Assembly (NCBI GenBank): GCA_002747035.1
Contig: PDRZ01000026.1
Coordinates: 1 to 64,000, forward strand
Length of the DNA stretch: 64,000 nucleotides
Direction of reading: 5' to 3'
From: Rhodobacterales bacterium
GTDB taxonomy: Bacteria; Pseudomonadota; Alphaproteobacteria; Rhodobacterales; Rhodobacteraceae
The position numbers and the translations under genes were made by a program. Shown here one piece after another: positions 54,394 through 63,304 of this stretch. The notes under the pieces are model-generated. The model ran no database searches. It saw only the letters and a list, made by a program, of their open reading frames with translations, and had not been told where the DNA came from. Each line of letters begins with the position of its first letter. The first letter of the stretch is position 1.

Positions 54394-54417
54394 TCACCAA
54401 ACCGGGGAGCGGATCAC

Positions 54418-55149
54418 ATGGCCGCAACGAACCAGGACAGCGACCGTCAGGGACCGCGCCACGTTGCCATCATCATGGATGGCAATGGCCGGTGGGCGAC
54501 CCAACGGGGACGGCCGCGCCTGTTTGGCCACCATGCCGGGGCCAAGCGGGTACGCGAGATTGTTGAGGCCTGTCCCGGTCTTGGGGTCAAATACTTGACC
54601 ATCTTTGCCTTTTCGACCGAGAACTGGAAACGGACCCAGGTCGAGGTGGCCGGGCTGATGTCGTTGTTCCGCCGATATATCACCAAGGAGGCCCAGGCGT
54701 TGAAGGTCGAGGGTGTGCGGGTGCGGTTCATCGGCGACCGGGTGCGGCTTGACAACAAGCTGACCGGGTTGATGGACGAACTGGAAGAGCTGACCTCGGA
54801 AAATGACCGGGTGCATCTGACCATCGCGCTGAACTATGGCGGGCGGGACGAGGTGGCACGGGCCACCAAACGGTTGGCTCAGGATGTGGCCGCAGGGGTG
54901 TTGGACCCGGAAACCGTGGATGAAGAAACGCTTCCAAAGTATTTGGATACTTGTGTTTTACCCGATCCTGACCTTGTGATTCGCACCAGCGGCGAGGCGC
55001 GGATTTCCAATTTCCTGCTGTGGCAGTCGGCCTATGCGGAATATGAATTCATTGATACGCTATGGCCTGATTTCACGGCCGAGATTTTCGCCGATCTGCT
55101 GCGCGGCTACGGCGCGCGCGACCGGCGGTTCGGAGGGGTTAAGTCATGA
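54418..55149 (+). CDS. uppS: undecaprenyl diphosphate synthase
   Basis: Cis-prenyltransferase that makes the C55 carrier lipid for peptidoglycan and other glycans. The 243-residue protein has HVAIIMDGNGRWATQRG (residues 16-32, the catalytic Asp region), GAKRVREIVEAC, TIFAFSTENWKR and RTSGEARISNFLLWQSAYAE. Its stop overlaps the cdsA ATG (ATGA). Confidence 0.95.
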   Translation: MAATNQDSDRQGPRHVAIIMDGNGRWATQRGRPRLFGHHAGAKRVREIVEACPGLGVKYLTIFAFSTENWKRTQVEVAGLMSLFRRYITKEAQALKVEGVRVRFIGDRVRLDNKLTGLMDELEELTSENDRVHLTIALNYGGRDEVARATKRLAQDVAAGVLDPETVDEETLPKYLDTCVLPDPDLVIRTSGEARISNFLLWQSAYAEYEFIDTLWPDFTAEIFADLLRGYGARDRRFGGVKS

Positions 55150-55910
55150 GCATCTGGAGCGATCTTCGCCCGCGTGTCGGGTCGGGGCTGGCCATGCTGG
55201 CCGTTGGTGGCGCGGCGCTTTGGGCCGGGGGCATGTGGTTTTCGGCGCTGGCCATTGTGATTGTCGGCCTGTCGGTCTGGGAACTGGTGCGGATGATCCG
55301 CCCGGGCCATGACACGGCAGCCATTCAGGAAGCAACGCTGGCGGCGGCGGTCTTTGCCGTCGCGCTTTACCTGCCCTTGGGCATGATGCCGATTCTGTTG
55401 GGCGTTCTGCTGGTGGTGCTGGTGGGGCGCACGGGGCGCGAGCCTGTGCGCGTGGCGCTTTATGCGGCGGCGATTTTCCTGGCGTCTTTCGCTCTGGTTG
55501 AGCTGCGGGATGAGGGCGTGCGACCGGCGCTGTTTCTGGTCGCGGTGGTCGTGGTCACCGACGTGGCCGGGTATTTTGCTGGGCGTATCTTTGGCGGGCC
55601 CGGGTTCTGGCCCGCGATCAGCCCGAAAAAGACGTGGTCGGGCACCGTTGCGGGGTGGATTGGTGCGATTCTTGTCGGGCTGGTGCCGGGTTTTGCTCTG
55701 GCGGATGGCATGGGCCTGGTGATTGCTGCGCCGTTCCTGTCCTTTGCCTCGCAAATGGGGGACATCGCCGAAAGCGCGTTGAAACGTCGGACGAAGGTCA
55801 AGGACAGTTCGAACCTGATTCCCGGTCATGGCGGTGTGCTGGACCGGTTTGACGGGATGGTCGGCGCGGCGTTGATGGTTGGGCTGTTGATGCTTGTGGG
55901 CGTTTTATGA
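55146..55910 (+). CDS. cdsA: phosphatidate cytidylyltransferase
   Basis: Makes CDP-diacylglycerol for phospholipid synthesis. A 254-residue membrane protein with about seven spans. The CdsA signature is complete: SPKKTWSGTVAGWIG, then QMGDIAESALKRRTKVKDSS and PGHGGVLDRFDGM. ATGA overlaps join it to uppS upstream and dxr downstream, so the three are coupled. Confidence 0.94.
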   Translation: MSIWSDLRPRVGSGLAMLAVGGAALWAGGMWFSALAIVIVGLSVWELVRMIRPGHDTAAIQEATLAAAVFAVALYLPLGMMPILLGVLLVVLVGRTGREPVRVALYAAAIFLASFALVELRDEGVRPALFLVAVVVVTDVAGYFAGRIFGGPGFWPAISPKKTWSGTVAGWIGAILVGLVPGFALADGMGLVIAAPFLSFASQMGDIAESALKRRTKVKDSSNLIPGHGGVLDRFDGMVGAALMVGLLMLVGVL

Positions 55911-57079
55911 GGCGCGTTTCGATCTTTGGTGCCACCGGGTCGATTGGGCAGTCAACGATTGATTTGATCGCGCGGACCCCTGATGACTATGACGTGGTGG
56001 CGGTGACCGGCGGGCGCAATATCGCGCGGCTGGCGGCCGATGCGGTGCGGTTGCGCGCCGATGTGGCGATCACGGCGCATGACGCGTTGCTGGGCGATCT
56101 GCGCGCGGCGTTAGACGGAACGGGGATCGGGGTGGCCGCCGGGGCCGGGGCCATCGAAGAGGCGGGGACCCGCCCTGCGGATTGGGTAATGAGTGCCATT
56201 GTCGGGGCTGCTGGCCTGCCCCCCGGGTTGAAAGCACTGGAGCAGGGGGCGACCCTGGCGCTGGCCAACAAGGAAACCCTGGTCACGGCAGGGGCTTTGG
56301 TTTTGGACACGGCGCGGACCCATGGCGCAACCCTGCTGCCGGTGGACAGCGAACATTCCGCGGTGTTTCAGGGGCTGGTGGGCGAAGACATGGCCGCGGT
56401 CGAGCGGATCATCATCACCGCCAGTGGTGGTGCATTCCGCGATTGGCCGCTGGAAAAGCTGGCCAGCGCCACGGTGGCCCAGGCCAGCGCCCATCCCAAT
56501 TGGGATATGGGACAGCGGATCACGATCGACAGCGCCTCGATGTTCAACAAGGCATTGGAAGTCATTGAAACCCGGGAATTTTTTGGCGTGGACCCGGAAC
56601 AGATCGAAGTGCTGGTTCACCCGGAATCCATGGTGCATGCGCTGGTCGGGTTTAATGATGGCGCGCTGATGGCGCATCTGGGCGCGCCGGATATGCGCCA
56701 CGCCATCGGGTATGCGCTGCATTGGCCCAAGCGGCGCGATCTGCCGGTGCAACGGCTTGATCTTGCAAAACTGGGCCAGCTCAATTTCCGCGCACCGGAC
56801 ATGGGCCGCTATCCCGCACTGCGTCTTGCGCAGGAGGTGATGCAGCGCGGCGGGCTGATGGGGGCGGTGTTCAACGCAGCCAAGGAGGCGGCGCTGGACG
56901 GGTTCATCGCCGGTGAGATCGGGTTTACCCAGATGGCCCGGGTGGTTGAGACCGCAATGGCCCGGGTTGAGGCCGAAAACGGCCTTATTGATGCCACCAT
57001 GACCCTTGATAATATCCGTGCGGCGGACCACATGGCCCGTATCCGTGCCGGTGAGGCGATGGCGGCGCTGGCCGCCTGA
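55907..57079 (+). CDS. dxr: 1-deoxy-D-xylulose 5-phosphate reductoisomerase
   Basis: Second step of the MEP isoprenoid pathway, NADPH dependent. The 390-residue protein has the NADP-binding FGATGSIGQSTIDLI (residues 7-21), ALANKETLVTAG, PVDSEHSAVFQGL (metal-binding) and the TASGGAFRDWP region. It supplies precursors for UppS, its neighbour. Overlaps the cdsA stop by four bases. Confidence 0.96.
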   Translation: MRRVSIFGATGSIGQSTIDLIARTPDDYDVVAVTGGRNIARLAADAVRLRADVAITAHDALLGDLRAALDGTGIGVAAGAGAIEEAGTRPADWVMSAIVGAAGLPPGLKALEQGATLALANKETLVTAGALVLDTARTHGATLLPVDSEHSAVFQGLVGEDMAAVERIIITASGGAFRDWPLEKLASATVAQASAHPNWDMGQRITIDSASMFNKALEVIETREFFGVDPEQIEVLVHPESMVHALVGFNDGALMAHLGAPDMRHAIGYALHWPKRRDLPVQRLDLAKLGQLNFRAPDMGRYPALRLAQEVMQRGGLMGAVFNAAKEAALDGFIAGEIGFTQMARVVETAMARVEAENGLIDATMTLDNIRAADHMARIRAGEAMAALAA

Positions 57080-57133
57080 TCGTATCCCCGTCACGCACGG
57101 GGCAAGACAGAACAAAAGAAAAAGGCAGGCGCT

Positions 57134-58471
57134 TTGGATATCTGGACTTTCATCGAAATGGCAGGCGGGATTCCCCATGCCGTGATTGCATTTGTCGTGG
57201 CCCTGTCGGTCATCGTGGCTGTGCATGAATATGGTCACTACATCGTCGGCCGTTGGTCGGGGATTTCTGCCGAGGTGTTCAGCATCGGGTTTGGCCCGGT
57301 CCTGTGGTCGCGCCACGACAGGCGTGGCACGAAATGGCAGCTCGCGGCGATCCCTTTGGGCGGCTATGTGCGGTTTCTTGGCGATGCCAATGCGGCCAGC
57401 GCCGGGAAAAGCGATGACGTGGGCGAGATGTCGCCCGAGGATCTGCGCCGCACCATGGCGGGGGCACCGCTTTGGGCACGGGCGGCAACGGTGTTTGCCG
57501 GGCCGCTGTTCAACTTCATTTTCTCGATCGTGGTGCTGTTTGGTCTTTACCTGTTCATCGGGGCCCCCGGTCATCCGCCCAAGGTGGTCGACATGTACCC
57601 GCTTCCTTATGAGGGGATCGAGATTCAACCCGGTGATCGCATTCTGAAGATCGCTGGCACCGACTATCCCGAAACCGGGCTGCGCGAGATTGTGGACGGG
57701 TTGCCGGGGCAGGGGGCGTTGATCCCTTATGAGGTTGAGCGCAATGGTCAGGTGATCGAGGTCCAGGGTCCGCGCCTGTTCCCATCGCGAATCGGAGAAG
57801 TCTCCCAACGGATGCCGGGCGAGAGGGCCGGGTTGCAGGTGGGCGACGTGATCCTGAGCGCGGATGGACAGGAAATTGTTCGTTTTCTTGAGCTGATCGA
57901 TATTGTCGAGGCCTCTAATGGCGCCCCCGTCGCGTTGACGGTCTGGCGTGATGGTGAGGTGATGCAGTTTGCGATTTCGCCGCAACGCAAGGATTTGCCC
58001 AAGCCGGACAACACGTTTGAAACCCGGTGGTTGATCGGAATCGGCAATGGGCTTTTCTTCTCTCCTGAAATGGAGCCGATGGGGATTGGCGCGGCGGCCA
58101 GAAACGCGGTGCAGCGCACCTATGAAGTGGGCGCGCAAAGCCTGTCGGGGCTTTATCACATCGTGGCGGGCAAGATTTCGACCTGTAACCTTGGTGGTGC
58201 GGTGGGGATTGCCCGGGTCTCTTCGGCCATGGCCAAGGCGGGGCCGACCGAATTCATCGGGTTCATTGCGTTCCTCAGCACGGCAATCGGGTTGCTGAAC
58301 CTGTTCCCGATCCCGGTTCTGGATGGCGGGCACCTTGTGTTTTACGCTTACGAAGCGGTGACGCGGCGCAAGCCGAATGAAAAGATCATGGGCGTTTTGG
58401 TGACCATCGGGCTTGTCTTTGTTCTGTCGGTCATGCTGTTCGGGTTGAGCAACGATTTCCTGTGCCCCTGA
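57134..58471 (+). CDS. rseP: RIP metalloprotease RseP
   Basis: Membrane-embedded zinc protease (site-2 protease family) that cuts anti-sigma factors and other membrane proteins. HEYGHY (about residue 35) is the zinc motif, LNLFPIPVLDGGHL near 395 the second active-site part. A PDZ domain lies near 130-220 (VGDVILSADGQEIVRF). About four membrane spans. The start is a TTG at 57134, as GGCAGG precedes it; the next ATG is at 57161. 445 residues. Confidence 0.92.
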   Translation: MDIWTFIEMAGGIPHAVIAFVVALSVIVAVHEYGHYIVGRWSGISAEVFSIGFGPVLWSRHDRRGTKWQLAAIPLGGYVRFLGDANAASAGKSDDVGEMSPEDLRRTMAGAPLWARAATVFAGPLFNFIFSIVVLFGLYLFIGAPGHPPKVVDMYPLPYEGIEIQPGDRILKIAGTDYPETGLREIVDGLPGQGALIPYEVERNGQVIEVQGPRLFPSRIGEVSQRMPGERAGLQVGDVILSADGQEIVRFLELIDIVEASNGAPVALTVWRDGEVMQFAISPQRKDLPKPDNTFETRWLIGIGNGLFFSPEMEPMGIGAAARNAVQRTYEVGAQSLSGLYHIVAGKISTCNLGGAVGIARVSSAMAKAGPTEFIGFIAFLSTAIGLLNLFPIPVLDGGHLVFYAYEAVTRRKPNEKIMGVLVTIGLVFVLSVMLFGLSNDFLCP

Positions 58472-58647
58472 TGGGGGGGCGCGTGGGGCGGTTTGCGAAA
58501 GGGGCGTGGAGACCGTGTAATCGGCGCTCTTCCCATGAGGCGTATCCTCATGAGGGCATCGTCACATTCTTGCCTTGTTTGCGTCCCAAGTCGCGCCACA
58601 ATCGCATCCCATGATCAGGGTCAAGGAACACGGACAGGACCAGTATC

Positions 58648-58773
58648 ATGCACACCATTCAGAACGGATATCGCGGATTGCACCTGCTTTGGGATCTGAA
58701 TTGGGATCGGATTCTGTATCTTGCCACAATCTCCGTGGCGCTTTTGGCCGGGGCGTGGGTCGGATCACTTTGA
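58648..58773 (+). CDS. small conserved-looking membrane peptide, 41 residues
   Basis: Below the usual gene-calling size. The ATG at 58648 has CAGGAC upstream. MHTIQNGYRGLHLLWDLNWD is followed by RILYLATISVALLAGAWVGSL, a single transmembrane helix. The aromatic, Trp-rich first half (LLWDLNWDR) and clean ribosome site suggest a real gene. It stands between rseP and the bamA promoter and is followed by a strong terminator at 58815. Confidence 0.6.
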   Translation: MHTIQNGYRGLHLLWDLNWDRILYLATISVALLAGAWVGSL

Positions 58774-58814
58774 CGATCACTTTGATTTCGGGCTAACTCT
58801 TTGAAAATTGAGAG

Positions 58815-58845
58815 AAAAGGCGCTTTTTTCCCACGCGCCTTTTTT
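58815..58845 (+). terminator. intrinsic terminator after the 41-residue gene
   Basis: AAAAGGCGC (58815-58823) pairs with GCGCCTTTT (58835-58843), with the loop between and T-run ending at 58845. It separates the pyrH-rseP part from the bamA part of the cluster. Confidence 0.8.
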
Positions 58846-58851
58846 GGGCTT

Positions 58852-58880
58852 TTGACAAGCCTTTCGGATAGCTTTAGTCA
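58852..58880 (+). promoter_or_regulatory. candidate bamA promoter
   Basis: TTGACA (58852-58857) is a perfect -35 box just after the terminator. The -10 box is less clear; TTTAGT or TAGTCA at 58873-58880 fits a 15-17 base spacer. It would start a transcript for bamA-skp-fabZ-lpxA-lpxI. Confidence 0.45.
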
Positions 58881-58915
58881 GAACATCAAACGGGGTGTCT
58901 GACTGGGTTGACCAA

Positions 58916-61261
58916 ATGACAAAGATTAAGAGGGGCCTGACAACGGGTCCGAGCGGTAAAACTAAATCCATTCGCAACCTTTGGGTGGCGGTTTTCCTTG
59001 CAATATCAACGGTTTTCTTTGGAGGTGCGGGGGACGCACAGGCCCAGAATTACCGGTTCACATCGGTAAAAATCGAAGGCAACAAACGCGTGGAGCAGGG
59101 TACGATCCTGTCCTATGCGGGAATCGCCAAAGGGCAAACGGTGAGCGGCGGCGCGCTGAACAGCGCCTATCAGCGGATCCTGGGCAGCGGATTGTTCGAA
59201 ACGGTTGAAATTGAACCACGGGGCAACACGCTTGTCATCAAGGTCCGCGAATTCCCGACGATCAACCGCATCAGTTTCGAAGGCAACCGGCGGATCAAGG
59301 ATGACGAACTGTCCGGGTTCATCGAATCCCGTTCGCGGCTGGTTTACAGCCCCACCAAGGCCGAACGCGACGCCGCGACCATCACCGAAGCCTATGCCCA
59401 GAACGGGCGGCTGGCGGCGCGGGTCTCGCCCAAGATCATTCGCCGCAGCGACAACCGGGTCGATCTTGTTTTCGAAATTTTCGAAGGGGGTCTGACCGAA
59501 GTTGAGCGCATCAGCTTTGTGGGCAACCAGGTGTTTTCGGACCGTCGTCTGCGTCGGGTTCTGGAAAGCAAACAGGCCGGGGTTCTGCGGGTTCTGTTCA
59601 AACAGGACACTTTTGTCGCCGACCGGTTGGAGTTTGATAAACAGGTTCTGCGCGATTTCTATTTGAGCCGTGGATATATTGATTTCCGCATTCAGGCGTT
59701 GAATGCCGAACTGGCGCGGGAACGTGACGGGTATTTCGTGACTTTCAACGTGGAAGAGGGCCAGCAGTTCCGCTTTGGCGAAATCACCACGGTCAGCGAA
59801 ATGGACGAGGCCGACGAGGTTGAATTCCACGCGGTTCAGAACCTGAAGTCGGGGGCGGTTTATGCGCCAACGCGGGTTGAAAACGCAATTGCACGGATGG
59901 AGCGCCACGCGGTACGCGAGGGGATTGATTTCCTTCGGGTTGAACCGCGGATCACCCGGAATGACCGTGACCTGACGCTGGACATCGAATTCGTTCTGGT
60001 TCGGGGGCAACGGATTTTCGTGGAGCGGATCGACATTGAGGGCAACGCCACCACGCTCGACCGGGTTGTGCGCCAACAGTTCCGTATCGTCGAAGGTGAC
60101 CCGTTCAACCCGCGTGAAATCCGCGAAAGCGCCGAGCGTATCCGTGCGCTTGGGCTTTTTGAAAAGGCCGATGTGAATGCGCGCGAGGGGTCTTCGCCGG
60201 ACCGTGTGGTCGTGGACGTGGATGTCGAAGAAAAGAGCACCGGGTCGCTGACCTTTGGCGGGGCCTATTCGTCGTCCAACGGGTTTGGGTTGGTTGTGAA
60301 GTTCCAGGAGGACAACTTCCTGGGCCGGGGTCAGAAAGTGTCCCTGTCCGCTTCGGGGGCCACGGATAACAAGGTTTACGGGTTCGGCTTTGTCGAACCG
60401 GCCTTTCTTGGCCGTGATGTGGAGTTCCATTTCGACGCGTCTTACCGCGAAACGGAAGGGTTCAATTCGCTTTATGACACCGAGATGTTTTCATTGACCA
60501 CCGGGCTTGAGTTCCCGATCAGCGAAAGAGCGCGGTTTGGGGTGAACTACAAGGCGGGTCAGTCGAATATCACCAAATACACTGGCAACGGGCTGATCCT
60601 TGCCAACGAGGCGGCGCGGAGCGCGTGGACGACAAGCTCGATCGGTTACAACCTGACGTACGACACCCGCCGGACCGGGCTTGACCCCAACAAGGGTGTG
60701 TTTGTGCGGTTCGGTCAGGATTTCGGCGGTGTGGGCGGCGACGGCACCTTCGTGCGCACCGGGGGCAAGATCGTGGCCCAAACGCGCGTTTTCAACGAAG
60801 AGATCACGTTGCGGGCGTCGCTGGCCGGGGGGGCGCTTGTCTATAGCGATGGGCAATCCAGCCTTGTCACCGAGCGGTTCCTGTTCAGTGATGAAATCAT
60901 TCGCGGGTTTGCGCCCGACGGGATCGGGCCGCGTGAATATAATGCGGTCACAGGGGCCAATGACGCGCTTGGCGGCAACATGTTTGTCACCGCCAGATTC
61001 GAGGCCCAGTTTCCTATCGGGCTTCCTGAGGAATACGGCATCACCGGGGGGCTGTTCTATGACATCGGGTCCGTCTGGGGGCTGGATACGGTCAATAGCG
61101 ATGTGCTTTACGAAGGCGGTTCCATGCGCCACGTGGCGGGGATCTCGATCTTTTGGAAAACCCCTTTTGGGCCCTTGCGCATGAACTGGTCCAATGCCCT
61201 GAAAAAAGAACAGTATGACGAGGAACAGGAGTTCGAGCTGACGATCTCGACCCAGTTCTGA
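58916..61261 (+). CDS. bamA: outer-membrane protein assembly factor BamA
   Basis: Core of the BAM complex that inserts beta-barrel proteins into the outer membrane. After a signal peptide ending AQAQ (residues 1-44), five POTRA domains are expected from about residue 45 to 440 (VKIEGNKRVEQGT, ISFEGNRRI, ISFVGNQVFSDR, IDIEGNATTLDR). The C-terminal barrel spans about 450-781 and ends in STQF, the aromatic tip recognised by BAM. The start is placed at ATG 58916; a GTG at 58895 would add seven residues. Confidence 0.95.
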   Translation: MTKIKRGLTTGPSGKTKSIRNLWVAVFLAISTVFFGGAGDAQAQNYRFTSVKIEGNKRVEQGTILSYAGIAKGQTVSGGALNSAYQRILGSGLFETVEIEPRGNTLVIKVREFPTINRISFEGNRRIKDDELSGFIESRSRLVYSPTKAERDAATITEAYAQNGRLAARVSPKIIRRSDNRVDLVFEIFEGGLTEVERISFVGNQVFSDRRLRRVLESKQAGVLRVLFKQDTFVADRLEFDKQVLRDFYLSRGYIDFRIQALNAELARERDGYFVTFNVEEGQQFRFGEITTVSEMDEADEVEFHAVQNLKSGAVYAPTRVENAIARMERHAVREGIDFLRVEPRITRNDRDLTLDIEFVLVRGQRIFVERIDIEGNATTLDRVVRQQFRIVEGDPFNPREIRESAERIRALGLFEKADVNAREGSSPDRVVVDVDVEEKSTGSLTFGGAYSSSNGFGLVVKFQEDNFLGRGQKVSLSASGATDNKVYGFGFVEPAFLGRDVEFHFDASYRETEGFNSLYDTEMFSLTTGLEFPISERARFGVNYKAGQSNITKYTGNGLILANEAARSAWTTSSIGYNLTYDTRRTGLDPNKGVFVRFGQDFGGVGGDGTFVRTGGKIVAQTRVFNEEITLRASLAGGALVYSDGQSSLVTERFLFSDEIIRGFAPDGIGPREYNAVTGANDALGGNMFVTARFEAQFPIGLPEEYGITGGLFYDIGSVWGLDTVNSDVLYEGGSMRHVAGISIFWKTPFGPLRMNWSNALKKEQYDEEQEFELTISTQF

Positions 61262-61273
61262 TTGGTGCGACCC

Positions 61274-61900
61274 ATGTGGAGCAGTGTCAAAACAGTTTTG
61301 GTGGCCATGGCAGTGATGCTGTGGCCACTTGCCGTTCTGGCCCAGGAGTTCAGCGTGTCCGAACGCACGGTTCTGGTGATAGATCCGGCGCGGCTTTTTG
61401 CCGAAACGGAATTCGGGCGGCGCGTGGCCACCGAGGTTGAGGCCGAGGGTGCCGTTCTGGCTGCGGAAAACCGCCGGATCGAGGCCGAATTGACGACCGA
61501 GGAAAAGGCGTTGACGGAACGGCGCAAGACGATGGCACCGGATGAATTCCGCGCCGCTGCCGACGGGTTCGACCGCAAGGTTCAGCAGATCCGCAGCGAA
61601 CAGGAGGCCAAGGCCCGTGCCCTGGCGGATGCCGGCGAAAACGCACAGCGCCGGTTTTTGAGCGTTGCGCAGCCGGTTCTGGAAACCCTGATGCGCGAAA
61701 GCGGAGCCGAGGTGATGTTGGACCGGCGGTTCGTTCTGTTGCGTGACCCGCATGTGGATGTCACCGAAGAGGCGGTTCGGCGGATCGATGAGGCGATTGG
61801 TGATGGGCGGGAATATCTTGGGACCTCTGTGGAACCGGACGAGGGCACAGAGACACAGGACCCATCCGATGCAAACGGTGCCGGCGGGGGGACGGAATGA
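61274..61900 (+). CDS. OmpH/Skp-family periplasmic chaperone
   Basis: Holds unfolded outer-membrane proteins in the periplasm. The start at ATG 61274 gives a signal peptide ending VLAQ. The mature part has the OmpH start VLVIDPARLFAETEFGRRV and long charged helices (residues 50-130) of coiled-coil type, then an acidic, disordered tail (EGTETQDPSDANGAGGGTE). Directly follows bamA, the usual order. 208 residues, a bit long because of the tail. Confidence 0.9.
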   Translation: MWSSVKTVLVAMAVMLWPLAVLAQEFSVSERTVLVIDPARLFAETEFGRRVATEVEAEGAVLAAENRRIEAELTTEEKALTERRKTMAPDEFRAAADGFDRKVQQIRSEQEAKARALADAGENAQRRFLSVAQPVLETLMRESGAEVMLDRRFVLLRDPHVDVTEEAVRRIDEAIGDGREYLGTSVEPDEGTETQDPSDANGAGGGTE

Positions 61901-62046
61901 TCCCTGCTCACCGGGATAAGGTTTCCTGTTTCCTGCCCGCGTGAAAACGCATAGAGATAAGGCTGTGCCTGCTGAGGCCGCGTGCCGGTCGGTTCGGTGG
62001 GGTGCCCCCTGCCGCAGGCGCTTTACAAGACAAAGGAATGTGACCC

Positions 62047-62511
62047 ATGACCGAAACGCTTGCACGTGCTGACATTGGATTGATCCAGCGGATCATACCC
62101 CATCGCTATCCATTCCTTTTGGTGGATCGGGTGGAACAGATCGACGGCATCCAAAGCGCGCTGGGGATCAAGAATGTCACCATGAACGAGCCGCATTTCC
62201 AGGGCCATTTTCCGGGCAAACCGATCATGCCTGGGGTGACGATTGTCGAGGCCATGGCCCAGACCGCCGCCGTCATGGTGGGCGTGGCGCTTGACATGGC
62301 GGACCGCGAAATGCTGGTTTATTTCATGTCCATCGACAAATGCAAATTCCGCCGCATGGTGGTGCCGGGCGATGTGCTTGAGATGAAGGTGACCAGATTG
62401 CGCGGCAAACCCGGCGGCAAGGTGTGGAAATTCGGTGGCGTGGCCAGCGTTGAGGGCGAGTTGGTCTGTGAAGTGGAATTCACCGCAATGATGGATTTGC
62501 CAAAGGACTGA
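62047..62511 (+). CDS. fabZ: 3-hydroxyacyl-ACP dehydratase FabZ
   Basis: Dehydrates 3-hydroxyacyl-ACP in fatty-acid synthesis. The 154-residue hot-dog protein has [11 protein letters not shown] (residues 19-29), the catalytic [15 protein letters not shown] with its His, and [10 protein letters not shown] with the catalytic Glu. Lies before lpxA, six bases between. It draws on the same 3-hydroxyacyl-ACP pool as LpxA. Confidence 0.96.
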   Translation: MTETLARADIGLIQRIIPHRYPFLLVDRVEQIDGIQSALGIKNVTMNEPHFQGHFPGKPIMPGVTIVEAMAQTAAVMVGVALDMADREMLVYFMSIDKCKFRRMVVPGDVLEMKVTRLRGKPGGKVWKFGGVASVEGELVCEVEFTAMMDLPKD

Positions 62512-62517
62512 GCCGAG

Positions 62518-63300
62518 ATGAGCCAGATACATGCAAACGCCGTGATCGAGGACGGCGCGGTGATTGGAGAGGGCTGTGAGATCGGTCCGTTCTGTCTTGT
62601 CGGGGCCGGGGTGCGGCTGGGCCGGGGCGTGGTGTTGAAATCCCACGTGGTTGTCACCGGCGACACAGAGATTGGCGATGATACGGTGGTGTTTCCTTTC
62701 GCGGTGATCGGCGAGGTACCACAGGATTTGAAGTTCCGCGGTGAAAAAACCCGGCTGATCATCGGAAAACGCAACCGTATCCGCGAACATGTCACGATGA
62801 ATGCCGGCACCAAGGGCGGTGGCGGTGTTACCCGTGTCGGCGATGACGGTCTGTTCATGGCCGGCTGCCACATCGCCCATGACGCCCAGGTGGGCGACCG
62901 GGTGGTGATCGTCAACAGTTCGGCCATTGCCGGGCATTGCGTGATTGGCGATGACGTGATCGTGGGCGGTTTGTCCGGTATCCACCAATGGGTTCGGATC
63001 GGCGATGGGGCCATCATTGGTGCCTTGTCGATGGTGACAAATGACGTGATCCCCCATGGATTGGTTCAGGGGCCGCGGGGGCAGTTGGACGGGTTGAACC
63101 TTGTCGGGCTCAAACGCCGTGGGGTGGATCGGTCCGACATCACCGCGCTGCGCGCCGCGTTCCAGATGCTGGCCCAGGGGGAAGGCACATTTCAGGATCG
63201 CGCCCGCCGTTTGGGGCAAGAGACCGAAAGCGACTATGTGCGCCAGATCGTGGATTTCGTGACAGCGAGCAGCGACCGTTCGTTCCTGACTCCGGGTTAG
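62518..63300 (+). CDS. lpxA: UDP-N-acetylglucosamine acyltransferase
   Basis: First step of lipid A synthesis: moves a 3-hydroxyacyl chain from ACP to UDP-GlcNAc. The 260-residue protein is a left-handed beta-helix of hexapeptide repeats (IEDGAVIGEGCEIGPFC, IGKRNRIREHVTMNAG), with the catalytic His in GCHIAHDAQVGD. lpxI follows after four bases. lpxD is not in the window. Confidence 0.95.
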   Translation: MSQIHANAVIEDGAVIGEGCEIGPFCLVGAGVRLGRGVVLKSHVVVTGDTEIGDDTVVFPFAVIGEVPQDLKFRGEKTRLIIGKRNRIREHVTMNAGTKGGGGVTRVGDDGLFMAGCHIAHDAQVGDRVVIVNSSAIAGHCVIGDDVIVGGLSGIHQWVRIGDGAIIGALSMVTNDVIPHGLVQGPRGQLDGLNLVGLKRRGVDRSDITALRAAFQMLAQGEGTFQDRARRLGQETESDYVRQIVDFVTASSDRSFLTPG

Positions 63301-63304
63301 ACGC

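Noticed and set aside
56111-58333. 740-codon minus-strand frame across dxr and rseP
   Set aside because: High GC keeps antisense frames open; the plus strand encodes two clear essential enzymes here.
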